Numbered from the stretch's first letter, positions 22,945 through 31,458 are shown. The stretch: 35,151 nucleotides of DNA from Alphaproteobacteria bacterium (GCA_018666195.1 JABJAG010000204.1:1-35151); one strand, 5' to 3'. Translations and numbers: made by a program. The notes: a model not told the origin generated them from the letters alone.

Positions 22945-24198
22945 ATGAACGAGGTTTCCGACTCTAGCACCACGCCGGATGCCGAGCGACAGGCCGAAGC
23001 CGCGCGCCTGGACACTGCCGCCCGGTTGCCTGTTGTGCTGCAGGTCCTCCCCTCGCTTGATATCGGTGGCGGCGGTGTGGAGCGGAGTGCCATTGATGTT
23101 GCCGAGGCGCTGGTGCTGGCTGGCAAACCAGCAATCGTGGCATCCGAGGGCGGACGTCAGGTCGTCGAGCTTGAGCGTCGTGGCGCACGCCATATCACGT
23201 TGCCGCTGGCTTCCAAGAACCCCATTGTAATCCGCCGTAACATCCGTCGGCTGTTGGATGTGATTGATCAGGAAGAGGTTGAGCTGGTACATGCCCGTTC
23301 GCGGGCGCCGGCTTGGAGTGCGCGTTCTGCGGCGCGGCAAGCGGGCCTGCCCTTCGTCACGACCTTTCATGGTACCTATAATTTCGGTGCCGGCCTGATG
23401 GGCGACCTGAAGAAACGTTACAACGCCGTGATGACCGATGCCGATGCTGTCATCGCCAATTCACAGTTCATTGCTGACCACATTGCCGCCAATTATGGGC
23501 TGGAAGGTCCAAAGGTTCACGTCGTGCCGCGAGGCGTGGACACGGCCAGTTTCGATGCCGAAGGTTTTAACCCGAACCGCATGGTCGACGTTGCCAGCAA
23601 ATGGCGCCTGCCTGATGACAGTACCGTTGTGCTGTTGCCCGGACGGCTCACCCGTTGGAAAGGGCAGTTGCTGTTTATCGAAGCGCTGGCCTGGTTGAAA
23701 TCACGCCGTGGGCCGGACAATTTCAATGTCACGGGGCTTCTTGTGGGCTCTGATCAGGGGCGCGAGGCCTACCGGCGTGAGTTGGAGGGCCGGGTCGAGG
23801 AGTTGGGGCTGGCCGGTAACGTGCAGATTGTTGGACATTGTGACGATATGCCCGCCGCCTACATGCTTTCCGATGTGGTGGTTTCAGCCTCCACCGACCC
23901 CGAGGCCTTCGGTCGCGTGGTCGCCGAGGCGCAGGCTATGGGGCGGCCGGTCGTGGTGGCTGATCATGGCGGTGCTGCTGAGCAGGTGATTGATGGGGTT
24001 ACCGGTTGGCGGTTTGTACCCGGAAACCCGGAGAAGTTCGCAGATGCCCTTGAAACGGCTCTGGCACTGAATACAGATGCGCGCGTTACACTGGCCCACA
24101 CGGCGTCTGAACACGCACGCAGCAAATACGCCAAGACCGGCATGTGTGCGTCGACCTTGCGGATATATGCGTCGGTCTTTGAAGGCGGCAAACATTGA
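22945..24198 (+). CDS. glycosyltransferase family 4 protein
   Basis: This is a 417-residue GT-B glycosyltransferase that transfers a sugar from a nucleotide-sugar, probably in envelope polysaccharide or LPS core synthesis. The acceptor domain starts with VVLQVLPSLDIGGGGVERSAIDVAEAL (glycine-rich loop). The middle contains FHGTYNFG, IANSQFIADHI and PRGVDTASFD. The donor domain has LLPGRLTRWKGQLLFIEAL and the E-x7-E motif DPEAFGRVVAEAQAMGRPVVVADHGGAAEQV. I use the ATG at 22945 rather than the TTG one codon upstream. AGGA lies about 11 bases before it. It overlaps the following GT9 gene and forms a two-gene operon with it. Confidence 0.92.
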   Translation: MNEVSDSSTTPDAERQAEAARLDTAARLPVVLQVLPSLDIGGGGVERSAIDVAEALVLAGKPAIVASEGGRQVVELERRGARHITLPLASKNPIVIRRNIRRLLDVIDQEEVELVHARSRAPAWSARSAARQAGLPFVTTFHGTYNFGAGLMGDLKKRYNAVMTDADAVIANSQFIADHIAANYGLEGPKVHVVPRGVDTASFDAEGFNPNRMVDVASKWRLPDDSTVVLLPGRLTRWKGQLLFIEALAWLKSRRGPDNFNVTGLLVGSDQGREAYRRELEGRVEELGLAGNVQIVGHCDDMPAAYMLSDVVVSASTDPEAFGRVVAEAQAMGRPVVVADHGGAAEQVIDGVTGWRFVPGNPEKFADALETALALNTDARVTLAHTASEHARSKYAKTGMCASTLRIYASVFEGGKH

Positions 24199-25127
24199 CC
24201 GTTCCTTCGGAGAACATCCTCGTCATCAAGCTTGGTGCGCTCGGTGACATTGTCCAGGCTACGGGACCGTTTGCTGCGATCCGCGCGCATCACAAGGATG
24301 CCCGAATCACGTTGTTGACCGGCCCTGCCTATGAAGGGTTTCTGAAAGATTCGAACTGGTTCGATGAGGTCTGGGTCGATGAGCGCCCCGGATGGAAAAA
24401 CTGGCGCGCATGGTTCCGATTGCGCCGGCGGCTGAAGCGAGGTGAGTTTGCCCGGGTCTATGACCTGCAAACCTCGGACCGCTCGAGTGGTTACTTTCAT
24501 CTGTTGCTGCCGGGTTCGCGCCCTGAATGGTCAGGCATCGCGCGCTTTGCCTCTCATCCCCACGCCAACAAGAAACGCGATGATATGCACACGGTCGATC
24601 GTCAGGCCGAGCAGTTGAATATGGCAGGAATCGAAGTTGTGCCGGCACCATCACTGAATTGGGTCAACACCGATGTTTCCCGTTTTGGTCTGGAAGCACC
24701 CTATGTGTTGCTGGTTCCCGGAGGTTCAGCTCATCGTCCTGAGAAACGCTGGCCGGTCGGTTCCTATACCGAGTTTGCACGCAGGCTCGTCGCACGGGGC
24801 GTTACGCCAGTTCTGATCGGTGCGGATGCGGACGCACATGCGACAGGCACCGTCGATTCCTTCTGTGAGGGAGCGCGCGACCTGACCGCGGAGACGAGCT
24901 TTGCTGAAATTGTGGGCTTGGCCCGCGGCGCAGCCGGCGCGGTTGGCAATGATACCGGGCCGATGCACATCATCGCGACGTCTGGCTGTCCGACGGTTGC
25001 GCTATACTCTTTTGCATCCGATCCTGCGCTTTGCGCGCAAAAGGGCTCTGATGTGACCATCTTGCGCCGTGATCTACTCACCGAACTTTCCGTCGACGAG
25101 GTTGAAGCGGCGCTCAAGCTGCATTAA
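24195..25127 (+). CDS. glycosyltransferase family 9 protein (heptosyltransferase-like)
   Basis: This is a 310-residue GT-B enzyme of the ADP-heptose:LPS heptosyltransferase family. Signatures are ILVIKLGALGDIVQATGPFAAIRAHHKDARITLLT at the N-terminus (the LGDxV motif), LLVPGGSAHRPEKRWP in the donor domain, and VGNDTGPMHIIATSGCPTVALYS, the family D-x-GxxH motif. The start is TTG overlapping the GT4 stop as TTGA, with GAAGGCGG upstream, so it is coupled to GT4. Together the pair probably extends the LPS core or a similar glycan. The acceptor is not defined by sequence. thrS starts 39 bases after its stop. Confidence 0.9.
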   Translation: MTVPSENILVIKLGALGDIVQATGPFAAIRAHHKDARITLLTGPAYEGFLKDSNWFDEVWVDERPGWKNWRAWFRLRRRLKRGEFARVYDLQTSDRSSGYFHLLLPGSRPEWSGIARFASHPHANKKRDDMHTVDRQAEQLNMAGIEVVPAPSLNWVNTDVSRFGLEAPYVLLVPGGSAHRPEKRWPVGSYTEFARRLVARGVTPVLIGADADAHATGTVDSFCEGARDLTAETSFAEIVGLARGAAGAVGNDTGPMHIIATSGCPTVALYSFASDPALCAQKGSDVTILRRDLLTELSVDEVEAALKLH

Positions 25128-25166
25128 ATCCCGCCTTCACGTTTTACCTTCTAGTATGGGGACGAT

Positions 25167-27122
25167 ATGTCCGAAGCTGAATCTGCCGACCAAATCACGA
25201 TCACGCTGCCTGATGGCAGCGCGCGCACGCATGCGCGCGGCGTGACCGGCGCGGAAATCGCGGCGGATATAGGCCCGGGACTGGCCAAGGCCGCGTTGGC
25301 GGTCAAGGTCGATGGAGAAATCCGCGATCTCGCCCGCCCGATCGACGCGGATGCCGCGCTTGCGATTATCACGATCAGGGATGATGACGCGCTGGAACTG
25401 ATTCGCCATGACGCGGCGCATGTTCTGGCCGAGGCGGTACAGGAGGTTTTCCCGGGCACGCAGATCACCTTTGGCCCGGCGACCGAGGATGGGTTTTATT
25501 ATGACTTCCATCGCGAGGAGCCGTTCTCGACCGAAGACTTTGAAACCATCGAGAAGAAGATGGAAGAGATCGTGGACCGTGATGAGGAGATCATTCGAGA
25601 GGTCTGGTCGCAGGACCAGGTGCGCGAATTTTTCACGGAACAGGGCGAGACCTTCAAGGCGGAATGGGTGGGCGAACTACCGGCCGATGACGAGATCACC
25701 ATGTATCGTCAGGGTGACTGGGTCGATTTGTGTCGTGGACCGCATCTTCCTTCGACGGGCAAGCTTCCGAAGGCGTTCAAGCTTATGAAGCTGGCTGGTG
25801 CCTATTGGCGCGGCGATGCGGCGAACCCGCAACTGCAGCGTATCTATGGGACGGCGTGGAGGAACGATAAAGAGCTCAAGGCTCACCTGACCATGATCGA
25901 GGAGGCCGAGAAACGTGACCATCGTCGCATCGGTCGCGAGATGAACTTGTTCCACATTCAGGAAGAGGCGGTGGGTTCGGTGTTCTGGCACGCCAATGGC
26001 TGGACCCTCTATCGGATTGCTGAGGACTATATGCGCGCGCGTCTTGACGATGCCGGCTATATCGAGGTCAAGACACCCCAGCTGGTCGATCGGGCATTGT
26101 GGGAACGTTCAGGTCATTGGGAGAAATTCCGCGAGCATATGTTCACCATTGATGCTGAGGATGAGCGTGTGCTCGCCGTCAAGCCGATGAATTGCCCGTG
26201 CCATGTGCAGATCTATAGCCATTCTGGGATGACCAGTTATCGCGATCTGCCAATCCGCATGGCTGAATTCGGCTCGTGCCATCGCTATGAGCCGTCAGGC
26301 GCTTTGCATGGCATCATGCGAGTGCGGGCCTTCACTCAGGACGATGCGCATATCTTCTGTCGTGAAGACCAGATCGTTGCCGAGACCAAAGCATTCTGTG
26401 AATTGTTGCAGTCGGTGTACCGCGATTTTGGCTTTGCCGAGGTTGCGGTGAAGTTCTCGGATCGCCCTGAAGTGCGTGCGGGCGATGATGCCACATGGGA
26501 TCGTGCCGAGAAGGCATTGATGGATGCGACCAAGGAAGCCGGTTTGGACTTCACGCTCAATCCGGGCGAGGGCGCGTTTTATGGTCCCAAGCTCGAATTT
26601 GTATTGCGTGATGCAATTGGCCGGGACTGGCAGTGCGGTACGCTGCAGGTGGATTTCGTGCTGCCCGAACGCCTCGACGCGACTTATATCGATGAAGAGG
26701 GTGAGAAGGCCCGACCGGTGATGTTGCATCGTGCGATCCTTGGATCTTTCGAGCGTTTCCTCGGCATTCTTATCGAAAACTATGCTGGACGGTTTCCGCT
26801 CTGGCTGGCACCTGTGCAGGCTGTGGTGGCTACGATCACCAGTGATGCTGATGACTATGCCGAAGAGGTGGTGGCTGCGTGTCGCGCCGCTGGTCTGCGG
26901 GTGGAAACCGATACGCGCAACGAGAAAATCAACTACAAGGTGCGCGAACACAGCCATTTGCATGTTCCGGCCATTCTTGTTGTCGGGCGTCGGGAAGCTG
27001 AAGAGGGCACTGTTGCCGTCCGACGTCTCGGCTCAAAAGATCAGGAAGTGCTTGCGTTGGCCGACGTGGTCGGCAAACTTAGCGCTGAAGCACAAAGTCC
27101 GGCGACCAAAGACGCTGCATGA
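25167..27122 (+). CDS. thrS: threonyl-tRNA synthetase
   Basis: This is a complete 651-residue class II synthetase that charges tRNA-Thr. Domains in order: TGS (about 8-70, [19 protein letters not shown]), the editing/SAD domain (about 75-230) with HDAAH and the DLCRGPH zinc/editing motif, the catalytic core (about 245-545) with [12 protein letters not shown] (Cys zinc ligand) and [17 protein letters not shown], and the C-terminal anticodon-binding domain (about 550-645, [12 protein letters not shown] ... [15 protein letters not shown]). The ATG follows GGGGAC at about 6 bases. infC follows 52 bases downstream. Confidence 0.98.
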   Translation: MSEAESADQITITLPDGSARTHARGVTGAEIAADIGPGLAKAALAVKVDGEIRDLARPIDADAALAIITIRDDDALELIRHDAAHVLAEAVQEVFPGTQITFGPATEDGFYYDFHREEPFSTEDFETIEKKMEEIVDRDEEIIREVWSQDQVREFFTEQGETFKAEWVGELPADDEITMYRQGDWVDLCRGPHLPSTGKLPKAFKLMKLAGAYWRGDAANPQLQRIYGTAWRNDKELKAHLTMIEEAEKRDHRRIGREMNLFHIQEEAVGSVFWHANGWTLYRIAEDYMRARLDDAGYIEVKTPQLVDRALWERSGHWEKFREHMFTIDAEDERVLAVKPMNCPCHVQIYSHSGMTSYRDLPIRMAEFGSCHRYEPSGALHGIMRVRAFTQDDAHIFCREDQIVAETKAFCELLQSVYRDFGFAEVAVKFSDRPEVRAGDDATWDRAEKALMDATKEAGLDFTLNPGEGAFYGPKLEFVLRDAIGRDWQCGTLQVDFVLPERLDATYIDEEGEKARPVMLHRAILGSFERFLGILIENYAGRFPLWLAPVQAVVATITSDADDYAEEVVAACRAAGLRVETDTRNEKINYKVREHSHLHVPAILVVGRREAEEGTVAVRRLGSKDQEVLALADVVGKLSAEAQSPATKDAA

Positions 27123-27174
27123 TGTGCAAGGATGCAATTTCAAAGTCTGAACGAACCACAAAAGGAGAACGGTA

Positions 27175-27714
27175 ATCGCTAGACGTCCAGTAGATGTGAG
27201 CCCCCCAAAGCGCGAGGGCCCACGGATCAATGAGGAAATTCAGGTTTCCGAAGTCCGACTTGTTGCCGAAGATGCGGAACAACTCGGTGTAGTCTCTCTT
27301 GAAGCTGCTTTGCAGCGTGCGGCGGATGCCGGTCTCGACCTGGTTGAGGTTTCGCCCAATGCGTCCCCGCCGGTTTGCAAGATCATCGATTATGGCAAGC
27401 TGAAGTATCAGGAGCAAAAGAAGAAGAACGAGGCGCGAAAGAAGCAGAAGACGATCGACGTAAAGGAGATCAAGCTTCGCCCGAACATCGACACGCCTGA
27501 CTATGACGTGAAGATGCGCAACGCGCGCCGGTTCATCGACGATGGCGACAAGGTCAAAGTGACTCTTCGATTCCGTGGCCGTGAAATGGCCCATCAGGAT
27601 CTGGGTGCACAGGTTCTCGAACGTGTGCGTGGCGAACTCGATGAGATCGCCAAGGTCGAGCAAATGCCGAAAATGGAAGGCCGGCAGATGGTAATGGTGA
27701 TGTCACCACGCTAA
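27175..27714 (+). CDS. infC: translation initiation factor IF-3 (non-canonical ATC start)
   Basis: This is IF-3 (179 residues with the proposed start). It binds the 30S subunit, prevents subunit joining and rejects non-standard initiation codons. The N-domain has [35 protein letters not shown] and [36 protein letters not shown] (linker). The C-domain has [49 protein letters not shown] and ends [14 protein letters not shown]. The track starts at GTG 27196 with no ribosome-binding site. The in-frame ATC at 27175 has AAAGGAG with an ideal 7-base spacer and gives the family start [17 protein letters not shown]. A strong terminator follows. Confidence 0.93.
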   Translation: MARRPVDVSPPKREGPRINEEIQVSEVRLVAEDAEQLGVVSLEAALQRAADAGLDLVEVSPNASPPVCKIIDYGKLKYQEQKKKNEARKKQKTIDVKEIKLRPNIDTPDYDVKMRNARRFIDDGDKVKVTLRFRGREMAHQDLGAQVLERVRGELDEIAKVEQMPKMEGRQMVMVMSPR

Positions 27715-27739
27715 TGGCGTCAGACGTTTATTCAAAACG

Positions 27740-27776
27740 AAAGCCCCGTGCGGACATCGCACGGGGCTTTTGCTTT
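27740..27776 (+). terminator. Rho-independent terminator after infC
   Basis: A perfect 13-bp stem (AAAGCCCCGTGCG with CGCACGGGGCTTT) around a GACAT loop is followed by TTTTGCTTT. It lies 25 bases after the infC stop. It ends the thrS-infC transcript and separates it from rpmI-rplT. Confidence 0.92.
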
Positions 27777-27815
27777 GCTGAGTCTCGCCGTTGAAAGACG
27801 GCTTGGTGCAGCAGG

Positions 27816-28295
27816 CTACTTGGCGCGCAACTGGCGTATTGCACCGGCCCAGTCCTCGACATGGTACGAGCGTATGATCTTTCCGCCTTCGATGGTGTGA
27901 ATGTCGATGGTCAGGATATCGAAGCCCTTGCCTTGGCCATCGACGCCGAACAACGGACCCTCCGGTGTCCCGGTGGCGCGGCTCCGCACGACGACCCGGT
28001 CTCCAGACTGAATCATTTCTTCAACGGCCCAGTTCAGGTCCGGGATCAGCTTGCCGAAGCCTCGGACCTGACCAAGGAACTGCTCGCGGGCTTTGTTCTT
28101 GCCGGAATAGTCGCCAATGCTCTCCCAGTTTTCGGAGGTTGCAGCCTTGAATTCGACGACATGGCTCTGGGACGTGGGATTGCTCAGAAGGTCATAGAAG
28201 TTCTGCACGACCGCCTTGTCATCCGCGATGGCGCTTGCGGTCATGGTTGAAACAAGAAGCGCGGTGGCCAATGCGAAAGTTCTGAATATTTTCAT
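27816..28295 (-). CDS. secreted SnoaL-like/ester cyclase (NTF2-fold) protein
   Basis: This predicts a 159-residue protein with a signal peptide (MKIFRTFALATALLVSTMTASAIADD) and an NTF2-like/SnoaL domain: VVQNFYDLLSNPTSQSHV, then FGKLIPDLNWAVEEMIQSGDRVVVRSRATGTPEGPLFGVDGQGKGFDILTIDIHTIEGGKIIRSYHVEDW. That pattern fits the SnoaL-type ester cyclase group, predicted here to be periplasmic. The enzymatic role is unknown in most bacterial members. It is divergent from a LysR regulator 133 bases away, the usual arrangement for a regulator and its target. Confidence 0.82.
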   Translation of the reverse strand: MKIFRTFALATALLVSTMTASAIADDKAVVQNFYDLLSNPTSQSHVVEFKAATSENWESIGDYSGKNKAREQFLGQVRGFGKLIPDLNWAVEEMIQSGDRVVVRSRATGTPEGPLFGVDGQGKGFDILTIDIHTIEGGKIIRSYHVEDWAGAIRQLRAK

Positions 28296-28368
28296 TTTCC
28301 GTTCTCCAGTTATGACGGCCGGTGGTTCAGTGCCAGCCTGTGGGGTGTGTCGAATGACGAATATGGAG

Positions 28369-28381
28369 ATACGGTGAGTAT
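28369..28381. promoter_or_regulatory. weak dyad, possible LysR-type operator
   Basis: ATAC-GGTGA-GTAT is a small inverted repeat with a total length of 13 bases in the gap between the divergent SnoaL-like and LysR genes. LysR-family sites are often T-N11-A dyads in such gaps. The arms are only 4 bases, so this is a suggestion only. Confidence 0.2.
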
Positions 28382-28428
28382 TCTATAATATGGTTGTAAT
28401 AAGTTTCATTGTTCGGATTATTTGCATA

Positions 28429-29337
28429 ATGATAGATCAACTGCGTCGCATGGCCATTTTTGCCGCCACAATCGATCACGGCTCGTTTCGTGCCGCCGCC
28501 CAAGCATTGCGGTTGTCCCCGTCTGTTGTGAGTCATCAAATTACCCAGCTCGAAGAAGAACTCGGAACAGCGCTTGTCTATCGCTCGACACGGAAACTGT
28601 CGTTGACCCCGGATGGTGAACGGATGCTCACAGCCGCGCGATCCATGATCGATGCCGCCGAAGCGGGCCTGCACGCTGTGAGCGACTACAATCAGGAGCC
28701 GGCCGGTCTATTGCGCGTGACCGCGCCCGCTGTTCTGGCGCAGTCTGTTTTTGTCGAGCGGCTTGCGGCCTATGCTCGCAACCACGCGAATGTGCAGATT
28801 TCACTCGACTGTTCGGATGACCGACGGGAGCTAATTGGTGATGGATTTGATGTTGCGATCCGGATGGGTCATCTCAAAGATAGTTCGCTCCTGATGAAAA
28901 AGCTTTTTGAAATGGGGCGACGACTTGTTGCCACACAAAGTTATCTTGGAACGCGACCCGAACCGTCATCGCCGGGTGATCTGAGCGACTGGGACTGGCT
29001 CGAACTGGCCCCTGTCTGGCCTGAACGGCCGGAGTTTCGAAAGAAAAATCAGCGCGTGGTGGTTTCCCGTCCACCGGCGCGGATCAGTGTGAACAATGCC
29101 CATGCGTTGTTTGGTCTGACCCGGTCCGGGGCGGGTCTGGCTGTGGTCCCGGAATTTCTCGCGGCGGCGGACATCGCTTCGGGGTGCATCGAGCATGTGC
29201 TTCCTGATTGGTCGTTAAGCTCTGTTGGTGTCTATGCGGTGTGGCCATCCAACGCGCCGAAGGACGGTTTGGTAAAACACTTCGTCGATTTTTTGGCCCA
29301 GTCTACGCTTGTCGCCGACGATGGAGACCGTGCCTGA
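28429..29337 (+). CDS. LysR family transcriptional regulator
   Basis: This predicts a 302-residue LysR-type regulator. The winged helix-turn-helix is at residues 1-62 (IDQLRRMAIFAATIDHGSFRAAAQALRLSPSVVSHQITQLEEELGTALVYRSTRKLSLTPDGE). The effector-binding domain follows from about residue 90 (GLLRVTAPAVLAQSVFVERLAAYARNHANVQISLDCSDDRRELIGDGFDVAIRMGHLKDSSL). The ATG at 28429 removes 13 unlikely residues of the track ORF and fits the family start. The likely targets are the divergent SnoaL-like gene or itself. The C-terminus overlaps the end of the convergent oxygenase frame by 35 bases. Confidence 0.92.
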   Translation: MIDQLRRMAIFAATIDHGSFRAAAQALRLSPSVVSHQITQLEEELGTALVYRSTRKLSLTPDGERMLTAARSMIDAAEAGLHAVSDYNQEPAGLLRVTAPAVLAQSVFVERLAAYARNHANVQISLDCSDDRRELIGDGFDVAIRMGHLKDSSLLMKKLFEMGRRLVATQSYLGTRPEPSSPGDLSDWDWLELAPVWPERPEFRKKNQRVVVSRPPARISVNNAHALFGLTRSGAGLAVVPEFLAAADIASGCIEHVLPDWSLSSVGVYAVWPSNAPKDGLVKHFVDFLAQSTLVADDGDRA

Positions 29338-30193
29338 TTTTGACGTTGCTCAGAGCGTCAGGAATACTCTGCCGCGATTTCGGACAGCATTGCTGCCAGT
29401 GGTTCCGGTGCGGGTTGGAAACAAACCGGTCATTGGTCCAGCGCATCATCAGGTCGCCGATATTAACCACAAAGGCATCGGCAGGCGTCGAAACGTTGAT
29501 CCACTCGCCATCGCGGGTATGAACCTGCAGCCCGCCGGGCCGGTTCTCGCTGAGCAGTAGCGTAAACGTGCCGTAATCGGTATGCGCGCCAGCGCGCAAC
29601 TGACCGGGCAGGGGCGTGGTCTCTGTCGGCGGGTAACGGATGATTCGCAACGCACCGATTTGCGCATCGGTGAACTCTCGAAAGAAATCCACTGGCAGAT
29701 TGAGGGCCAGCGCAAAGATTGCGTCAACGGTCTGGCCGAGCTTTTCCAAGCGCCTGTAATAGGTGGTTGCTGCGTCCCGAAAACTGTCTGGAGACGCCGG
29801 ATAGACATTCTCAATGAAGTGCCCGGCAGCCGTCTCGCGCGTGTGGTAATCGTCCTCCGGGAAATCAGGCGGCCCCATATGGAAGACCTCTTTCAGGTTC
29901 GGCGGGGTTTCCTCGCCTGAACCATACGCAAGGCCTTCATCGCCGATGGCGCGATAGCCGCGTGGCAAGGAAGGGTCGGCATGGTGAACGGTTTTCTTTT
30001 CATCGGGCGGACGTGTAAAAAATCCGCGCGCGTTGTTGCGCAGATTGTCGATGATCTTTGGCTCAACACCATGTCCAATGATGGTGAAGAACCCGACCTC
30101 CTCGCAGGCGGCGCGTACTTGCTCGACGACAAGGTCGCGTTCGCCTTTGAGGAATGGGGCGATATCAATGACCGGGACGGATTGCTCTGTTAT
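29303..30193 (-). pseudogene. isopenicillin N synthase-family 2OG-Fe(II) oxygenase, probably damaged
   Basis: The frame opens at a stop near 30205 and codes for a full family N-terminus, VPVIDIAPFLKGERDLVVEQVRAACEEVGFFTIIGHGVEPKIIDNLRNNARGFF, preceded by ATA ACA GAG CAA TCC. That looks like MTEQS with ATG changed to ATA, and no ATG, GTG or TTG lies before residue 76. The ORF track therefore starts at TTG 29968 and loses 75 residues. Iron ligands are present (His204 and Asp206 in HTD, His262 in NPHR), but after NPHR the usual VVNP ... FFHQPNYDA ... SGEH tail is replaced by about 34 unrelated residues. An RQS occurs at 274-276, roughly where the 2OG-binding RxS should be. Either an AUA start gives a truncated enzyme or it is a pseudogene. 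Confidence 0.6.
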
Positions 30194-30240
30194 TTGATGA
30201 TGCTAGCACCCTGGTCGGAGGCCGTCAGGATGAAAGCGCG

Positions 30241-31023
30241 TTACGCCCGCGCTGAACGTGAGTGCTGACCGCCATCGGCCATGATGATCGTGCCTGACAC
30301 CCAGGACGCACGGTCGCTGGCCAGATAAGCTGCGAGCCAGCCCATTTCCTCGGGGCGCCCGGCGCGTCCACCGGGCAGCGCCTTGTGAGTTTCACGCCAG
30401 CGCTCCTCGTCACCGAATTCCATGTCTGCATTGATCTTGGCTTGGCTGACAAGCCGGTCGGTTTCGACGGGTCCGGGATTGATGCCGACAACGCGCACGC
30501 CGTGATCATAGGACTCAGCCCCCAGCGCTCGGGTTAACTGCATCAGGGCGGCGTTGCCCATGGAGCCGGCGATGTAGGCGGCGCGCGGGCGTTCGCCGGC
30601 CATGCCGATAACATTGACGATCACACCGGACTTGCGTTCACACATCTGCGGATAGACCTCGCGGATCAGGCCGAGGAAACCGAAGACCTTCAGGTCCCAC
30701 GCGCTTTTGATTGTGGCGTTGTCGAGCCGCGTGATGTCACCGGCTGGGATAGACCCTGCGTTGTTGACCAGAATATCGCAATTGCCAGCGGCAGCGGCGA
30801 GCTTCTCCACATCAGCTTCCTGAGATAAATCGAGTGCGTGCACAGTGACCTGTGCGCCAAAGCGCTGGTTCAGGTCGTCACGCACCACGTTCAAGTCAGC
30901 TTCGGTGCGCGAGACGATGTGCAGTGAACAGCCTTCCTCGGCCAGGGCTTCGGCGACGGCGCGACCGATGCCCTTGCTGGCACCGGTGATAATGGCTGTT
31001 TTTCCAGCGAGTCCGAGATCCAT
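30241..31023 (-). CDS. SDR family oxidoreductase, atypical active site
   Basis: This predicts a 260-residue classical-length short-chain dehydrogenase. The cofactor motif is TGASKGIG with NNAG further on, and the C-terminal GGRAGRPEEMGWLAAYLASDRASWVSGTIIMADGG is typical. However, the active-site region reads VIVNVIGMAGERPRAAYIAGSMGNAALM. The usual catalytic Ser is not in place and YxxxK is YIAGS, so the lysine is replaced by Ser. A subgroup of SDRs with YxxGS is known to me from annotations of alpha- and beta-proteobacteria, with no defined substrate. The ATG at 31023 follows GGGGAAG. The damaged oxygenase is 47 bases downstream on the same strand. Confidence 0.88.
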   Translation of the reverse strand: MDLGLAGKTAIITGASKGIGRAVAEALAEEGCSLHIVSRTEADLNVVRDDLNQRFGAQVTVHALDLSQEADVEKLAAAAGNCDILVNNAGSIPAGDITRLDNATIKSAWDLKVFGFLGLIREVYPQMCERKSGVIVNVIGMAGERPRAAYIAGSMGNAALMQLTRALGAESYDHGVRVVGINPGPVETDRLVSQAKINADMEFGDEERWRETHKALPGGRAGRPEEMGWLAAYLASDRASWVSGTIIMADGGQHSRSARA

Positions 31024-31110
31024 AACGCTTCCCCAAAAATGTTCTAGTTTGTTGTGGGCGGACGCTACGACTGGTGTCTCCGAAAGGCAATGATTCCCGG
31101 GTGATAACGC

Positions 31111-31139
31111 TTGCCAGTCAGGCATGGCAGGGCTATAAC
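31111..31139 (+). promoter_or_regulatory. predicted sigma-70 promoter for rpmI-rplT-pheST
   Basis: TTGCCA (31111-31116) and TATAAC (31134-31139) are separated by exactly 17 bases. Transcription would begin near 31146 and give a structured leader of about 100 bases before rpmI. The SDR gene upstream is divergent, so this operon needs its own promoter. Confidence 0.6.
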
Positions 31140-31158
31140 CGCCGCCGTTTACCAATAC

Positions 31159-31207
31159 CAACGGTCTGGCAGGGTGAGTTGTAACACCCGGGGCAGCCTA
31201 GCCGTTG
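31159..31207 (+). promoter_or_regulatory. structured 5' leader of rpmI (possible ribosomal-protein autoregulatory element)
   Basis: CAACGG (31159-31164) pairs perfectly with CCGTTG (31202-31207), enclosing an inner hairpin GGGTG (31172-31176) with CACCC (31185-31189). This two-tier structure lies between the predicted promoter and the rpmI ATG. L20 commonly represses rpmI-rplT by binding leader RNA in other bacteria. Whether this structure is an L20 site is inference. Confidence 0.4.
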
Positions 31208-31248
31208 AATCACGCGCGCAAGCGTCAACCCGCACAAGCGAGGTCACA

Positions 31249-31455
31249 ATGCCCAAGATGAAGACCAAGTCGTCTGCCAAGAAGCGTTTCAGCTTTACGG
31301 CATCCGGCAGAATCAAAATGAAACCTGCTGGCATGCGCCATGGCATGCGCAAGCGCTCTCAGTCGATGAAGCGCAAGGCGCGTAAGATTGGCCTGATTGC
31401 TAAATCGGACGAGAAAATTCTCAAGCCGATGATGCCCTACCAGAGAAAGGGCTAA
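31249..31455 (+). CDS. rpmI: 50S ribosomal protein L35
   Basis: This is a 68-residue basic ribosomal protein of the large subunit. The family start [24 protein letters not shown] and the end [15 protein letters not shown] are clear. The ATG at 31249 is preferred over the track start because it begins the conserved MPKMKTKS and has AGGT upstream. rplT starts three bases after its stop codon, so the two are co-translated. It is unusual only in being separated from infC by four accessory genes. Confidence 0.96.
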   Translation: MPKMKTKSSAKKRFSFTASGRIKMKPAGMRHGMRKRSQSMKRKARKIGLIAKSDEKILKPMMPYQRKG

Positions 31456-31458
31456 TCC

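Noticed and set aside
22924-23370. Upstream extension of the alpha/beta hydrolase ORF
   Set aside because: It lies antisense to the glycosyltransferase, has no hydrolase homology, and the family N-terminus begins at the ATG at 22923.
27196-27714. infC starting at the GTG given in the ORF track
   Set aside because: No ribosome-binding site precedes this GTG, while the in-frame ATC 21 bases upstream has an ideal one.
29335-29420. RQS in the oxygenase tail as a proof of an intact 2OG-binding site
   Set aside because: Spacing from the distal His is close to that of the family RxS, but flanking residues do not resemble the family, so it may be coincidence.
29893-30168. 91-codon minus-strand ORF
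   Set aside because: It is a shadow in another frame of the oxygenase N-terminus, which reads clearly in the adjacent frame.
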